DNA of 64,000 nucleotides from Amblyornis subalaris (taxonomy: Eukaryota > Chordata > Aves > Passeriformes > Ptilonorhynchidae): assembly GCA_018881555.1 (NCBI GenBank), contig JACAXG010000055.1, positions 248,001 to 312,000 on the forward strand. Direction: 5' to 3'. Below the pieces are notes generated by a model, which was not told where the DNA came from, searched no databases, and saw only the letters and a list, made by a program, of their open reading frames with translations. Shown one piece after another: positions 24,801-38,655 of this stretch (position 1 is its first letter; each line of letters opens with the position of its first letter). A program made the translations under genes and the position numbers.

Positions 24801-26182
24801 ACCTCACAAGGCTCCCATAATCACTACCTTTTCCTATTTAGCCCATCAATTATATGCAGTTCTTCCTGCATTGTGCTATGACATTACATATCTGCAGGCA
24901 GATCTACCACAGAACTCGATTTGTTTCGGTATATCGGAAAACTGGAGAGAAGTAATCTATTTTCCACCAGTATCTTAAATATATCTTCAATTCCTCTATG
25001 CACATACAGAGTTTGGGAGGAATTTCAGATTCAATCTAGCTGAGTAGAAAGTATCTATTTAATTCAAATTTCTGCTAAGTAGGATGTGCACTACAAATAA
25101 AGCTCTTTCTCTTTTCACCGCCTTATATTCAATGTAGCAAATATGGTTAAAGTTTCCAGAAAGGAAAAAACGTGTCATGAAACCACCTCTTTACAAGACT
25201 GGGTTATAACAAGGCTCCTAATTGTTTATATTACAAAATTGTTAATGTATCTTAAGAAATCAAATACACTGTAGAAAATACTGAAAGTCTTTTACCCTAA
25301 GGAGATTACAAGTGAGCCACATGAAGATGACTTTTTCACTTATGTNTATAATAGGTTAAGCTAGGTTTTACCACTCCCTCTTATCTCCTCTGAAAGCAGG
25401 GCCACTGCTGGGCACAAGGAGGGGCAGAGAGGAAATGTGGTTAGGAAACTGTGCACTTAGCTAACCCACAGCTCTAAATTTCCCACTGGAGACTCTGGCC
25501 TGCAGATGCACTTACGAGCAGTGTCAAAGCTGCTCAGACCAAATCCCAAGCCTATGTTGGGCAAANAACCAGGAAGCCATAACTTTCTGCTTATGGATTC
25601 TGCTGATGAAGTAGAAATCTGGTCCATTATAATAAAAGATGAACTATGTATATTTAGGTATCATTATTGATTAGAAAAGTTACTGATGAAGCATGTTTGA
25701 TTCAATTGAAGGAGTCTTGAATAGCACCCTCCATCTCATTTATCTGTACTGCTTTCCTGTGGGTTTCTTCTATGAAATATTCTCTTGATTGCTAATAGGT
25801 TTTTTTCCTGAATTAGTACCAGTTACATGTTTATGTGCTTCTCTAAGGTACATGCCCTTTCCCATAATGCAGATGGACCACAGGAAAATATGGTAAAGTT
25901 GATTATAGGCTTTGCAGTGCACCCTAATGTTGAGTATCGAANTGGCACACTCTTCACACCTTCCCACATACATAGAGGTGGCAGATGGTAGTTGAGTGAA
26001 AACTTCTTCCTTCTTGCTGTCCTCCAAGGCTGGAGCTTGCAGCTGGGAAAAGGTGGCATTTTGGGTTCCCTTTGAACTTTGGGCAATGTGTGCCATGACT
26101 TGGTTCTTAAATCAGAGACAGCTGTTACACAGCTAACAGCAATGTTGTATTCATCTTAGCTTCACAAAATGGTATTCTGAGT
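21890..26182. other. Intergenic DNA, no recognised gene
   Basis: Contains one AG microsatellite (23428-23448). Open frames up to 114 codons (24537-24881) carry an internal n or no known motif. No LTR or CR1 seen. Confidence 0.5.
23428..23448 (+). repeat. (AG)n microsatellite
   Basis: 21 bases of uninterrupted AG dinucleotides. Confidence 0.9.
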
Positions 26183-26668
26183 ATCATAGAATCATAAAAT
26201 TGAGTAATGGTTTGGATTGGAAAGGACCTTAAAGATCATCTCATTCCACTCCCCCTGCCACAGGCAGGAACATCTTCCCTTGGACCAGGTTGCTCAAATC
26301 TCCTCCCAATCTGGACCTTAACACTTCCAGGGATGGCTCCTCCACAATTTCTCTGGGTAACTCATTCCAGTGCTTCGGCACTTTCACAGTAAAGAATTTC
26401 TTTCTTATATCCAATCTAAACCTTCCCTCTTTCAGTTTAAAACCATTCCCCCTTGTCCTGTAACTACATGCCCTTGTACAAAGTTCCTCTCTAGCTCTCC
26501 TGTAGCCCCCTTTAGGTACTGGAAGCTGCTCTAAAGTCTTCCTGGAGCCTTCTCTTCTCCAGGCTGAACAACCCGAACTGTCTCAGCTTTTCTGAACGGG
26601 TGCTCCAGCCTTCTGATCATCTTCATGGCCTCATCTGGACTCAGTCCAGAGGTTCATGTCCATCCTAA
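26183..26668 (-). mobile_element. CR1 LINE fragment, about 485 bp
   Basis: Reverse complement of a CR1 3' end. It starts atcatagaatcataaaattg and runs through ggaaaggaccttaaagatca, cttccagggatggctcctcc, aaccattcccccttgtcctg, cttctctccaggctgaacaa and gctccagccttctgatcatc, stopping near the ggttcatgtccatc phrase. It is 5'-truncated with no intact ORF2. The 61-codon plus frame at 26207-26392 is just this repeat read antisense. Confidence 0.95.
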
Positions 26669-29600
26669 ATTTCATAAATATGGCTCTCAAGGTCTTGGAC
26701 TGTGCAGAATCATTCCATTAGCATGTAGACTACATCTTCATACTGTTTTAAAAGCTTTTTCATTGTGACAGTGGCATCTCTAGAGACTATTTTTGGGCTT
26801 GCTAGAGATGCTAATGGTAATGTTTGTTTTAGATAGCTGGCTTTCTTCCAATTAATTATGGCTCTTTATGAATCATTTTGTTTGGAAATCTCTGATAGAG
26901 ATTACATGAATATGACAGAAGGTCTTCAGACAGAACACAGCAATTAAAAATTGCCAAATGTTATTAGAAGGAATTGTCAGAGTCCTTGCTACAGACAAAT
27001 GCAATCTTTTAAATGCACCTCAGCACAGCAACAGTCTGGTAATAGTCCACTTAGTGTGGTCTTAGCCTTAGTGAGAAATTATTAGGATTTTAAATTACTG
27101 TAATATAAAATGCCATAATTCTTACCAGTATCTGATTCAGGCATCACTGGATGGATTGTTTGTGACAGCTGATGCAAACAGTAGTTGCCGTAGGAACTGT
27201 TCCTTTGGATTTTGGTACTGTATTATATCACATCTACAGGTGGTGTTGGGAATCAGTTCAAATTCCTTGAGTAGCATATTCCATATTAATGGGTAGTTGA
27301 ACAAGAAGAATGAGGGTTACGGGATCACAGCAGCTTGAATGCTGCTGCTCTGTAAAAACAGAGAGGAAATGGGTCTTCCATATCAGAAGTGTGGTACTGC
27401 AAAGGAATACAGGTTGTGATAAATCTCAACTTCAGTCTGTGTGACAATCTTTTCTTATTTACCTTGTACATCACTTCATATAGGCCAACAACATCTACTT
27501 TCCTGCCCGTTTTGAAATTCAGGGTCCAAAATATTAGAATCTCAAAAAGAATTATCATTACCATCACTAAATTTGGCTTCTTTTGCTGAGAAAAATCAGA
27601 CAAAAATTATAACAAATGCTTGTTGAATACGTTACAAAGCGGATATTGGAAAAATGACTGACAAAACAGCTGAGTCTATAGGGACCTAAGCTTGTTAGAT
27701 GCTCCCCTTCTTATCCCAAAATTGCACTGGAATGGGTGGTTTTAAGAAGTATGTGCTACCTAGAGCACTCTGTTGTGATTCCAAGATGGGCACACAAATG
27801 CTAGATACAAGTTATCTACCTAAGCTGCCCCCACATGTCCCTCCAAGTGAGTACCTACTCTTTCGGCCACAGCGAACTTCTTGTGGCAGGTAGGGACAGC
27901 CGTGAGCAGTTTCTGCACGTCAGCCTCCTCATTAGGGCACTGCTCAAAAGGGGGGCAAGTATAGGTCCAAGCCCTACACATGCAGCAGTGTCTCCAAGGC
28001 AGCTGCAGAAATGACAGCAGATATTGACACAATTATTTTTAAAGCCAACTCTCCCTACCGCACACCTGCTTCCAAAGTTTGCTGTTTGGATATCACTTCA
28101 CATTGGTTCACTATGCACTGAAATGGGTATATAACCAGATCTCCCTCTGGATGCCTGCTGAGGAACAAAATTCGTCCTGTGAGAACACATGGAAATTAAA
28201 TGCTTATACCAGGACTGAAGTCACTGCTTCCTGCCCTCTAACGTGGCCACAGCTGTGAGGAAGTAAATTTAAGACTTAATGTTTTAAAATTGGTTCCTGT
28301 GCTCCACTCACTGAGTCCTTTCCACCCCTCGACTTCTCTACTTTCCTGGCTGCCAAATCTATACACTGAGAAAAAACTTGCAAAGGAGCTCTGAAAAAAA
28401 CATAACCAGTGGGCTATTCATTTCTGAGAGTCTGCCCCAGGGGATTTCCCAGAGGAGGAAGAGGATGCCGGTTTGCTTGGGATCCCTAATGATGAAGCTT
28501 TCCAGCTCTGCTCTCCTCCACAGGTTATTCTCATACATAAGGGAAATGTGAGCAGGAATTTACCTGGAATTGCAACATCCTTTTTCAATTTACATGTACC
28601 GTTACAAAAATAATCTCTAGAGATCTTCTAATCCAATACTTTAAGACCTTTATTAGTGACCTGAATTCCCTGAACAAAGCACTANGATTAGCACTCGTGT
28701 CCTAAAACACCACACAGCCAGCAACACTCTTCCATTAAAAACCTGACTGAAATACCACAGAAGTTGATCACAACATTAACATCACTTTTAGGGGCTTTAT
28801 TTTCAGCCACCAGTACCCTGCCAAGTCCTACATCACCTCATGTTGATCTTCTGGTTTGGGGAAGCTCATCTAGACATTCCTTGAGGATTGCACTTCAGCT
28901 GAATGTGGCAAGGATTTATTCCTGTCTGGTGCGTCAGGGAAGCTTAAAGACTAGAGACAAACATCTTCTCTAAGAGGGGGACTATCTCTGAGATTCAAAG
29001 ACTCCAGTTTCTTTCATCATGACTTGTTACTTATGGCTGGTCTATACACAGAACTGAAAATATCTGTCTTGCTTCAGCCTATGTTTTCCCTTGATCAAGA
29101 GAAGTAAACACAGTTCTAGTTAAATTTCACTTTTAGTGGGCCGATTCATCTGATCTGAGAAACTTTTTGACTCAGATGGCTCCTCCTGCCTGTCTCCATC
29201 ACTGAGCATGTCTTGGGGCTGAGTGTTTGAGCTCCCTGATCATTCCTCTTGCCTTCTCACATTAGTGGTCCCAGCCCAGAGCAAGAGTCAGAGCAGAACT
29301 CAGCATGTCTGAGAGGGAGCTGCAGGATTCTCCTCTTTTGCATTTACATGCTGTGGGAATCAGGAATAACAAAATACTATCACTTCCTTTTTCAGCTGCT
29401 TCTTCCTGAATATTTATTCTTCCTTTGGTAGCAGGCCAGGAGTTCCTACATGGGAAACAGAACAATAACCCTGCTGTCACTAATTTACTGTCACAACTCC
29501 TATTAAATTAGCTCTGTGCTTCTCATCCTGGCATGTGGGTGTTCAATGCACAGACTGAGTTTTCTGTGCTCTCTGTTCTGCGTTATCTGCATAACAGAGA

Positions 29601-32530
29601 TGCACTGTACCAATGCTCAGANATGGCATCCAATTTACTCTCCGTAGGCAATTACAGCAAGTACAAGACAGAGGACAAATTTAAACTAGATCATTTTAAT
29701 GTGACTAACATTTGAAGATTCATCAATCCAATTTACCTCCCAGAAATTTTCATAGCGTTTGAGAANTCCCTGAAGAATTTGTCTGGATGAATTAACTTAG
29801 GAAAAAGCATCTTCAGGCTATTGATCAATCAGCCAGTCATGTATTTCTCTGTCAAGCTAGGTTTTGGCTGCAACTTTCAGGACACTAAAGAGAAAGGTTG
29901 TTGCAAAATGTCATATTCTTCAAGCTGCTATTTCACCTTCTTGTGTTTGAAACCCTCATTTGAAGCACGGGAGGCATTCTCCACTGAATGAAAACTTCAC
30001 TTGATCCACAATGGCCCATTAGTGCAACTGGAATGTGGGGCTGGTTGAAAAATGCGGGGAAAAAAATTCACTGAAATTGGAATTTTATTAAAACTTACTG
30101 ATTTCAGTATGCTAAGAGCATTCCCTTTGGCTGTGGCAACCTAGTCAGAGCCTTCTGGGAATCAAGAGCACTAACATTAGGGATTTGTCCCTGCAAACAA
30201 ATTAAGGGAGTGATTCTTCCCTAACCTTTCATGAGAAATACTCCACTTAATGTTAATTAGGTAGTGGAGCAGTACTCTGCAGTCTCCAGGGCACTTTTTA
30301 CACTGCACAAAACAAAACCTGGAAGTACCTTTTGGCAGGTTGACTAAATNCCAGGAAAATCCTGGAATACAAGTAGGTGGCAGGCTCTCTCCTATCTGGC
30401 TCCCCAAACGAATTACACAAAGCCTTCCTCAAAAAGCCTTGGATGGGTTGTGTCCAGCCAGGAGGTAATGATTCACATGCAGCTCNAACCAGCTTGTGGG
30501 CTGCATAACAAAAGCCTCAAGGAAATATTTTTTCCTATGTTTCTTTCAGTCAGAACCTGGATTTTATTGATGAGTAACTAGCAAATATGAGAGAAAACTT
30601 AGTGAGAAACAGTGTAATTTGGTATTTCAGAGAACAGCATCAGATATAGGGAAGAATAGGTAACAACNGGCATCTTAATTCTGGAAACCATGTTTCTGAG
30701 AAATTCTAATAGCCACTCAGTTTATTTTCATGCTGTGTTTTAAACTTTCTACGATTTTGACTTCTGTGCATGTGTAGTTGTCTGATGAACATAGGAGAAG
30801 GTGAGAGATGTCAGACTGATGCTGACAGGGGTACAAATCCTTTGTTTATCCGTTGTTGGCTGGCTTTCCCTTCTACTTACCCATCCTTACTAAGATAAAA
30901 ATCCCACTGCAGTTTTCCGTGTAAGGCATGCCTTTTTGGTCCAGAAATAGCATCGAGAGTGATCGCTTCCTCCCACTGCCCACTCACGATGCTTCACGGC
31001 GGTGTGGGTGACGAACAGGTACTGGTGTCTCTGCTTCATCAGGAGACTTCATTACGTGTCAAAAAATGTCAGAAGCAGTGGAATTCATCTCATTNAATGC
31101 AGTCATCCCCAGTATAAAGCCAGTCATTTAGGCAGTTCAGCTCATGGAGAGAAAGAGTCACTTTTGGAGCAGCCTAATAAAGATGAAATAGGCCAGGTGA
31201 CAGCTATGGAAGTGCCTATTTTCCTCGTTTGGGTTTTACAGGAACTCCAAGGGTCACTAGCTGTGATGGAAGCAGCCATACTGAGGATAACAAGGGTAAG
31301 AGGATACTAATCACATTGCTCTTTATAATAACTTGGGAAGAGATGACTCATTATTTTCTCCTATCCCATCAAATACCTGTGACTTACCTGAGCTCAGTTT
31401 GAACAGTGGCTTAGGAAAGGATCTGTATTTGAACTCAAGCCACCTGTTTTGTGGGAACATTTTGGAAAAAGGATATGGGAAAAAAATGTGAAAGCCCTCA
31501 CCTCTGTTCATTCCTCTNTACTGAATATTCCATTCCTCAAAAAGAGAAGGAAAAGCCACTGTGGGCAGCAGCTGGAATAACAGCAGATATCAGCAGAGAA
31601 CTGCACTGTGGGTCCCAAGTCAGTGCCCTGGGAAAGACTTTGGCAGTCAAGTAAGAGCCAGCAGGACCACACATGGTTCGGTTCTGCCTAATCACTAGCA
31701 CAGGGCCCTTTGCAGACCTCCAACTACAGCTGAGGGAGGACAGCAGGAGGTCTGCCTGGACTTCAGTGATACCAGCAAGTTAGGGCTCCAGCTCTGATGA
31801 TCTGAAGCTGCTGCTCCTTTTCTGTCACACAGTCATAGCACATCAGAGAGAAGCTGAGGTTTGAGATTTGGTTCTTAACCTATCATGGTGTATAAGAATT
31901 CAATATCAGACCAAAAAAAAAAGTGGGGAAGGAAACATAAAAGAGAGGATCATGAAAGATTTGCTCAGGTCTTTATCTAGCTGGCACTCTGCACATTCTT
32001 TCAATGTCCACATTGTCTTTCAGGAGCAATCAGTTTCAAGACATCAATTTGCATTTGAAATCTTGGTCCAGCACATTGCTAAAGCAGATTTTCTTCCTTC
32101 TGACAGTTTAATCTTATTTATGTCCGAAGGTCTGGAAGTTCATTTTACTGCCATTTTGTGAATCTGCTGCTAGTTAGTCAAGCTTTTTACATGANGGTAT
32201 TTCACCCTCTCAAAGCGTGCCCATTAATTCCAGTTTCATCTTTAAAAATTATGTAAGAATCAAAATATGTCTGTGTAGCACTGCCAATATCTCAAAGTCT
32301 GAAAGCAGTGTTTCCACAGCAAAGGTCCCCAGTTGCCCCAGTAACAAAACTATGAGGTGCAAACATCAATGACTGAATTTTGGCTATCTTTCTAAGCCAC
32401 TCTGTAATACGACATAATTTGCAAATGAGATTTAAAAAGCATGTGAAGGAACAGATACATTGTGTGTTCAGGCATCTGTATTTGTACAGGTACAGTGCAA
32501 CATGCTCAGCATCACTTCTGGGCGTCAGTA
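26669..32530. other. Intergenic DNA, no recognised gene
   Basis: Open frames of 60-102 codons, none with known motifs, several broken by n. No LTR, CR1 or microsatellite of note. The 102-codon plus frame at 31002-31310 contains an ambiguous base and was not recognised. Confidence 0.5.
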
Positions 32531-32590
32531 AATCATGGAATCACAGAATCCATAGATCCTCGGTTGGAAGGCACCCACAAGGATGAAAGC
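32531..32590 (-). mobile_element. Short CR1 3'-end fragment
   Basis: Plus strand aatcatggaatcacagaatc followed by ggttggaaggcacccacaag is the antisense of a CR1 3' end of the acccacaaggatcatc subtype. About 60 bases. Confidence 0.8.
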
Positions 32591-35500
32591 CTAAATCCCA
32601 AGTCAGCTACTCAAGTCTACTGTTGATGTCAGTGACAAAGTTTTAAACCTTCACTGGTACCTATAAATGCGTAGCTGAAGGTTTCAGCACATACACCTGT
32701 GCCACATCTGGGTTTTATAAAAAACTAACTACATTGCAGGTAAGCTCATAAAATATCTTCTGAAAGAGGCCAGGTATGTGTGTGAAGTATGTGTTATCCA
32801 TATTTATTAAAAAAAAAAAAAAGTAAGACTTACTCTTTAAACTGTATTCTGGAAAATACTGAGAATACCTTAATCTTTAATACAGATTACATTAAAGTTG
32901 AAAATGGCCATTGGTGCCTTTGAAGTACTGAAATGCTGTAAGTCTTGATTAAATTCGTTCCTTGCATCATGTCCTGACTCCCTTTGCACCCACAAAGACC
33001 ATCCCAATACGCACAAGAGTCCTACCCAAAAAGGGGATCTTTTCGCAGATTTGTCAGGGATTTGAAGAGCCCTAGTAATTTAAATGTCTACTGTTACATG
33101 TCTGTGAGTAAAATAATCCTCTCCTCCTTTTCTTTCCAGCCTCATTTCAGTTGATGCCAGCAAAACAGCCACAGTTTGGGACAGTGCTGGGGACAGAGCT
33201 GATCATCCCTGTGTTGGAGCTGCGTTCATACAGTGCTGGGAAATAAATCATGTTTCCTTGAATTGTGGTACAGCACTGTTCATCTCGGTGTGCTATACAG
33301 AAGAGGTCAGTGTAATTGCCATAACCTACTCCACACATCTTCTGCATCATGAGTGTTGTTTGATCACCTCCCCCAGAGTGCCACTGCTGTATCATCTCGG
33401 TACTGAACTGGTCACTAGCTGGCATTTACTTAAAAAACTAACAAAATCAAGGCTGTGAGGTCTTGCTGATATGTTTGCCTGTTTGGGAAGTGTCTTTCTG
33501 TAAAAGGCAGGAAGCCACTCTCATCCTGACTCATGTCCACCTTCACATTTGTGTTTACATTCTTGAGCAAACCCTCAGAAAACATGCTGAAAAGTGGATG
33601 CTGTGGAAAAGGACAAAAATCTCTGTAAAATTATCTGGGTTGCAATTAACAGCCTCAAAATTTCATGTTTTATTTCTAACCTACAGTACCAGCTCACAGC
33701 CTGGAGACATAAATATTTTATACTTTTAATTTAATCACTTCCTGTGCACTGCATAATATTATAGCTCTTTGTAGGGTAGATATTAGCAAGAGCAGAATCA
33801 TTAATTAATACTTTCAAATAAGATATAATTCAGACTTTTGTGCCTTTAGAATAAATAAATAATAGCTTCTCATTATCATTATCTTATTATTAGCAATCTT
33901 GCCTCTTAATATAATTTACTACATAATTAACAGTCATATCTTCTCAAAGGCACTCATCTATTAAAATAATCGACTTCAGGTCAAAAATCTGGGGAAAAAA
34001 CATGAAAAAGAGATATAGAACAAGTAAAAATTACTTTGAGGGAATTATTTTACTCATAGACATGTAACTTAAGGGGCAAGAAGCTTTTCAACTCAAAATG
34101 CTCTTGAAATGCAGTAAATTCATTATATAGTTAACAAGTTCATAGTTGGTGATCCCTGAAAGAGGGAGATTTTTGGAACTGTGATTCCCACAGAATGAAA
34201 CAATGATGAAATACCTGTAGGAATATGAAACATTTTGATTCCCCTTGCAGATACTTTTTAATCTCAAAGCAATAATGACATCTTCAGTGTCATGTTTTTA
34301 CACAGATGATCTCACTTTCTTCTTTCCTTTAACAGAAATAATATTTAGAAGAAATGCAATAAATGTAACAGAGCTGAGCTTCAATAAAAGACTCTAAGTT
34401 GTACAGAGCTTAATGTAAAAGAATCTTGAAGACAGATCATTAATGTAGTAATAAACATATATCCATTTCTTCATTGTTCCTTTGTCGAAAAGTGGATGCT
34501 GGCTCACGGAGAGCTTGTGTTTTAGCTTGTAAAACTGGCTTAGATAATGGGTGGGTGTTGGGAGACTGCAAATGAAGGGTCAGACAGGGAAAACAGAAAA
34601 TTCACTGCCATGGAAGCAAGTCTTAGGTGGAAACGACTTCCATAATCGGCTGCAGAATGAGTGGCTGCAAAAGAAAATATGTAGTCAGTATTCCATGAAT
34701 CACACACTGGTTTTACGAAAATAGTGAAAGACTGAATTAGATCTGAAGGCACGTGNTTCATTCTTCTCCTCAAATCTGTGAATTCGTCTGCACTAGATTT
34801 GGGTGCAGTCAGGAAATGCCAGAATATATAGCCAGCATTTTGTGCTAGAATGCCAGTGGGGTTTGAGAATACAGCACACCTAAAGAAACTCAAAGCTGAG
34901 TAGTGGGATTTCTGCAATGCCTACCTTCTCACTCTACCTGGACCCAGTAATTTCTAAGAGAAGGGTGTCCTGGCATGAGAAGACCCAAGGAGTGAAGAAA
35001 GGCCACTAAAGTGAGGAAGGACATTCCAGAGACTGGTTCCGAGGAATGTGACTTGTGTGTGACCTCCTGAGGGATCACAGTTGTGTATGACAAGCATCTG
35101 CCTCAGATGGAGGTTGCATGACTTCTGCCATCACCTTTCTCAGAAGAGTTTCTTGTGCACCAATAGCCACAAAAAGCAAGTCCCAGCGTTAGTTCACAGC
35201 AGCATGGATGTGTTAGGGGGCAGGAGAGGGAAACACTCCTGATTCAGCAGCTCCAGTCAGGGAGGAGTCTGTCTCTGCCGTTCTGGGGGTAGTGGTGGAA
35301 GCCAGCAAGGCAGGCCCTGCCACAACTTGGCAAAGAGTGTTTGTGTGCATGGAACAGGAGCACTGCCAAAGAGGCACAGTTCCTGATGGCAAAAGCTTTG
35401 TGAATGCTGGCTGAGGCCAAAGCCAGGCTGTTTGCACAAGTGCCATGCATCTAATAATGATGAGAAATCCCAAAATTCCCACAAAATGCCCTTCGGTGAA

Positions 35501-36280
35501 ATCCATCCCTGAGGTTTTGGCAGGACATTGAACATATACATTCATCTTTCAGTGACAGAACCTGCTGTTTCCCATAATTTCTTCTTAGTCACAGAAACCT
35601 TGGGTTCAGATTATTCCCATAGCTGTCTGNTGGCTGTGGAGGTGGTCAAGGTGTATTTTGTTACAGGAGTGTGTCACCAGCTCAACCGTTGTGTTAAACT
35701 CCCTCAGAGTAAAACCAAATGATGCACAGAATGAGTAGGAGTACAAAAGCCTTGANTCAGTGGTTCTCACAATTATTGGTTACAGGCAAGCAGTGCATAC
35801 CCGTGAGATTTAAACCGCAAGAAATCTGTCTAAGCATCAGACACCAAGCACCAGAAATAGCAACAGCAATAGACTGAAATGATGGATGTGGAGTAATAAT
35901 TCAGATGTATTAATACTTAAAGTAGAAAAGGTAAGCAAAAAATGGGTAAACTCTGGACTTTTCTTGTGCCCTCAAAGACCTTGTCCAAATCATCACATAA
36001 TTTCATTTTAATTCCAAAACTAATATCAACCACGTGTATAAATTGGATTCACTGGAGACAGTCACACCCATTTTCAGTTATGAATTTGTCCCTTAAATGG
36101 AACAAACTGTTACATTAGCTTTTTAGCCCCAGTTCCTGTGACTCACATTGTAAGGTGTGTAACTTCATTTTTCTATGTAACTTCATTTTTCATTTTTTAT
36201 AATTAAATGCCCTGGCTTTCATGAATCTAGAAAAAGGCCTAAAAACTCAGAAGACAAATCAAAATGTGTCGTCATGTTGG
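32591..36280. other. Intergenic DNA, no recognised gene
   Basis: An A run at about 32808-32822 is the only simple repeat. A 92-codon minus frame (33147-33425) is clean but unrecognised. The 34540-34917 minus frame (125 codons) carries an n and no motif. The GC-richer patch about 34930-35520 was examined for repeats and genes without success. Confidence 0.5.
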
Positions 36281-36393
36281 AGCAAGGGGCAGAGAGAGGG
36301 AAAGAGGGTGAAAAACAGAAAGACTAAGAGACAGAGAAAGGAAGAGAGAAAAAAGAAAAGAAGAAAGCAAGAAACGAAGAAAGGAAAGAAGAA
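36281..36393 (+). repeat. Purine-rich tract, about 110 bases
   Basis: Mostly A and G with scattered single C or T bases (such as gaaagactaagagacagaga). A second purine tract resembling 21787-21889 but more interrupted. Confidence 0.8.
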
Positions 36394-36505
36394 TCTACAT
36401 GATTATATAAATATCTAATAAGCAATTCCAGAAGAAGTATCAGACCTCAGTGTTAGCCTCCCCCTCGAGCTGAGGAGTAGCACTGGTATCACATGGAGTC
36501 AGTAA

Positions 36506-36525
36506 CACGTGTTTCCGTATAAATA
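36506..36525 (+). promoter_or_regulatory. E-box next to a consensus TATA box
   Basis: CACGTG (36506-36511), TTTCCG, then TATAAATA (36518-36525), an exact TATA-box consensus. No exon was identified downstream, so a promoter is only a possibility. Confidence 0.25.
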
Positions 36526-38324
36526 CCATGTCTATGGACACCATAATTTCAGTACCTATTTTTTTATAGGCATAACCACTCCTCTGGACTGATTAAATCC
36601 TTCTGAGGGAGCTAGAAACCTTTAGTCCTCCATCTCCTGCAGAGACCCAAGCAATATTTTGAGACAGGGAAGTAAACTATATGCCATCTGAGCTATTTTG
36701 AAGTATGCCATTTCTTTTGCAGTTGCACCTGCATTTCTGTGCTCCTCACCTACATGTCCATTTGTACAGGCCCCCTTTCAAGCAGCCACACCATTGAGCA
36801 CCTTGTCCATGTAACCAAACAGTCTCTGACCAAATGGATTCAATGCATCTCTTCATGGAATTTGCAAGACCTGTAGTGGATCACCTGCACTCCAGGGGGA
36901 ACAGACCTCTGCCAGCACCCACCTCTATATTTAGACTCATAGCCTTCAGGAAACCATCATGTCTGTGCCATTTCCACACATTTATTCCTTTAAAAACTGA
37001 GGGTTTTTTTCTTTATGAACAATGAAACCAAAGGTTAAGAACAGGCATGTTTGTAGCTAACATTTCTGGGCTTTTTTTCACATTTTTATCAAAGGTTGCC
37101 TGCTTGCTGTTCCAGTACAGTATAATACTTTCTGATACTGTCTATATACCAAACAATAGCTGCAGGGACACAAGCCCTTTTAGAGACAGACATTTATTCA
37201 ACAGCCTTAAACATANGAAGCAAAAGCAACTGCTTTAAAACTAAATATCCTTTGCTGCAGGCACTGGCTTCTTGAGAGGTAAATGAGGTCAACAAGATGA
37301 TGTGGTGTGTGTGGGTCAATTTAGCAAGGCAGAACCTGGCAGAATAACTCCTGGATCACTGAGTGCTGCTGTATTCTTTTCCTGGACGCAAACTTTACAC
37401 GAAAAAAAAAAAAAAGAATTTGTCTACTAAAAAATAGAGTGTAATGAAAAATAAGTCAGCATGCCAAGTGCAATTCATAATTCATATTACCTTAAGTATT
37501 CCTCAGGGCTTGACCCTTAAATGTGAAAGGAATTTAAAAAACTGTATCAGGACGGAAAGGAGCCAATACCTGCTGTATTTTCCTAGAATAAAGGCCTTCA
37601 ATTCAGCCTTATCCCTGTACCACATCAGTGCATAATGCTAAAAACTTCAGGGACACATTGAAAGACAACTTCTAAGAGCAAGAATTCTTGAAAAGAAAGG
37701 GGCTGTCAAATCATTGTTTAAAAAAAATTGGAGTACATTTTTATTGCTACGAACACATAAAACCATCTCTTTTATTAGTGTTGGGAAAACAGTGGAGCTG
37801 TACTTTCTCTGAATTAGTAGCTATTTAGAGAGACCTGAGATTCACAAATGAGAAGCTGTAGATGGGATGAATGACTTTATGAAAGGTGAGATAAAGCAAA
37901 ACTTCTGCATTTCATACCATTCCGGTCCCTTTCCTGTGAGTACTCAGATGACTGTGATTTTTGTACATACTGATGTTTGAGAAGGAGGTTTGGCTCATAA
38001 AAAATATGAATAATCATGTTTTAAAAATCTGTTCATTCAGAGAGCATGTGCTCTCCAGATAATTTACATATGACTCATGAAGAGTACTAAGGACACAACC
38101 AGAGATGCCGAGTTAAACACAGAAAAGTTAGGAAGTGACAGAAATAGGTAAATAACCTTAACTCAGTGTCTTTATGTANGTGCAATACTAGATAATTTTA
38201 AGGATATAATCCTATGCTTTCTTTCCCCACAGATGTTTCAGATATCCATGTTACAAGAGCTCAAAAATGCCCTCGTCTGCTTTATCAGAAATTTGTTTTT
38301 GCTTAGAGGCATTTTTTTTTTGCT
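36526..38324. other. Intergenic DNA, no recognised gene
   Basis: AT-rich. An A run at about 37400-37414. No repeat family or coding exon recognised. Confidence 0.5.
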
Positions 38325-38476
38325 TTGCAGGTCAGATCCTTGNTATTTCTGAAATACATTTGCAGGAAGGAGGTTACCGCTCTCCCCACACGGAACAATC
38401 CAGAGCAATCTGCTAGAGGATTCCTGTCCTTATTTCATAAGTGGAAATGCCCACTGACACACAGGCCCTCAGCNGG

Positions 38477-38655
38477 CCACGTATCCCACGTGTTTCCGAG
38501 AAGAACCCACATCTGCACAGCNTTCCAGAGCAAAGGCACAAAGCCTTCCCGCAGCCCAGCGCGATGGGCCCGGGACGGAGCTCAGCTTTCGGGAGCCCCC
38601 AGGAGCTGGGTGTGGGACCACAGCTCGCCTGTCTTCGGCGAAGAGGGGCCGAGCT
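38477..38655. promoter_or_regulatory. Compact CpG-rich patch
   Basis: I count 13 CpG dinucleotides between 38480 and 38651, far above the surrounding DNA. It includes a CACGTG E-box (38487-38492). A plus-strand frame of 113 codons (38325-38666) runs across it but has three ambiguous codons and no known domain. It is too short for a standard CpG island. It could be a small promoter or enhancer, or a remnant of a GC-rich repeat such as an LTR. Confidence 0.35.
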
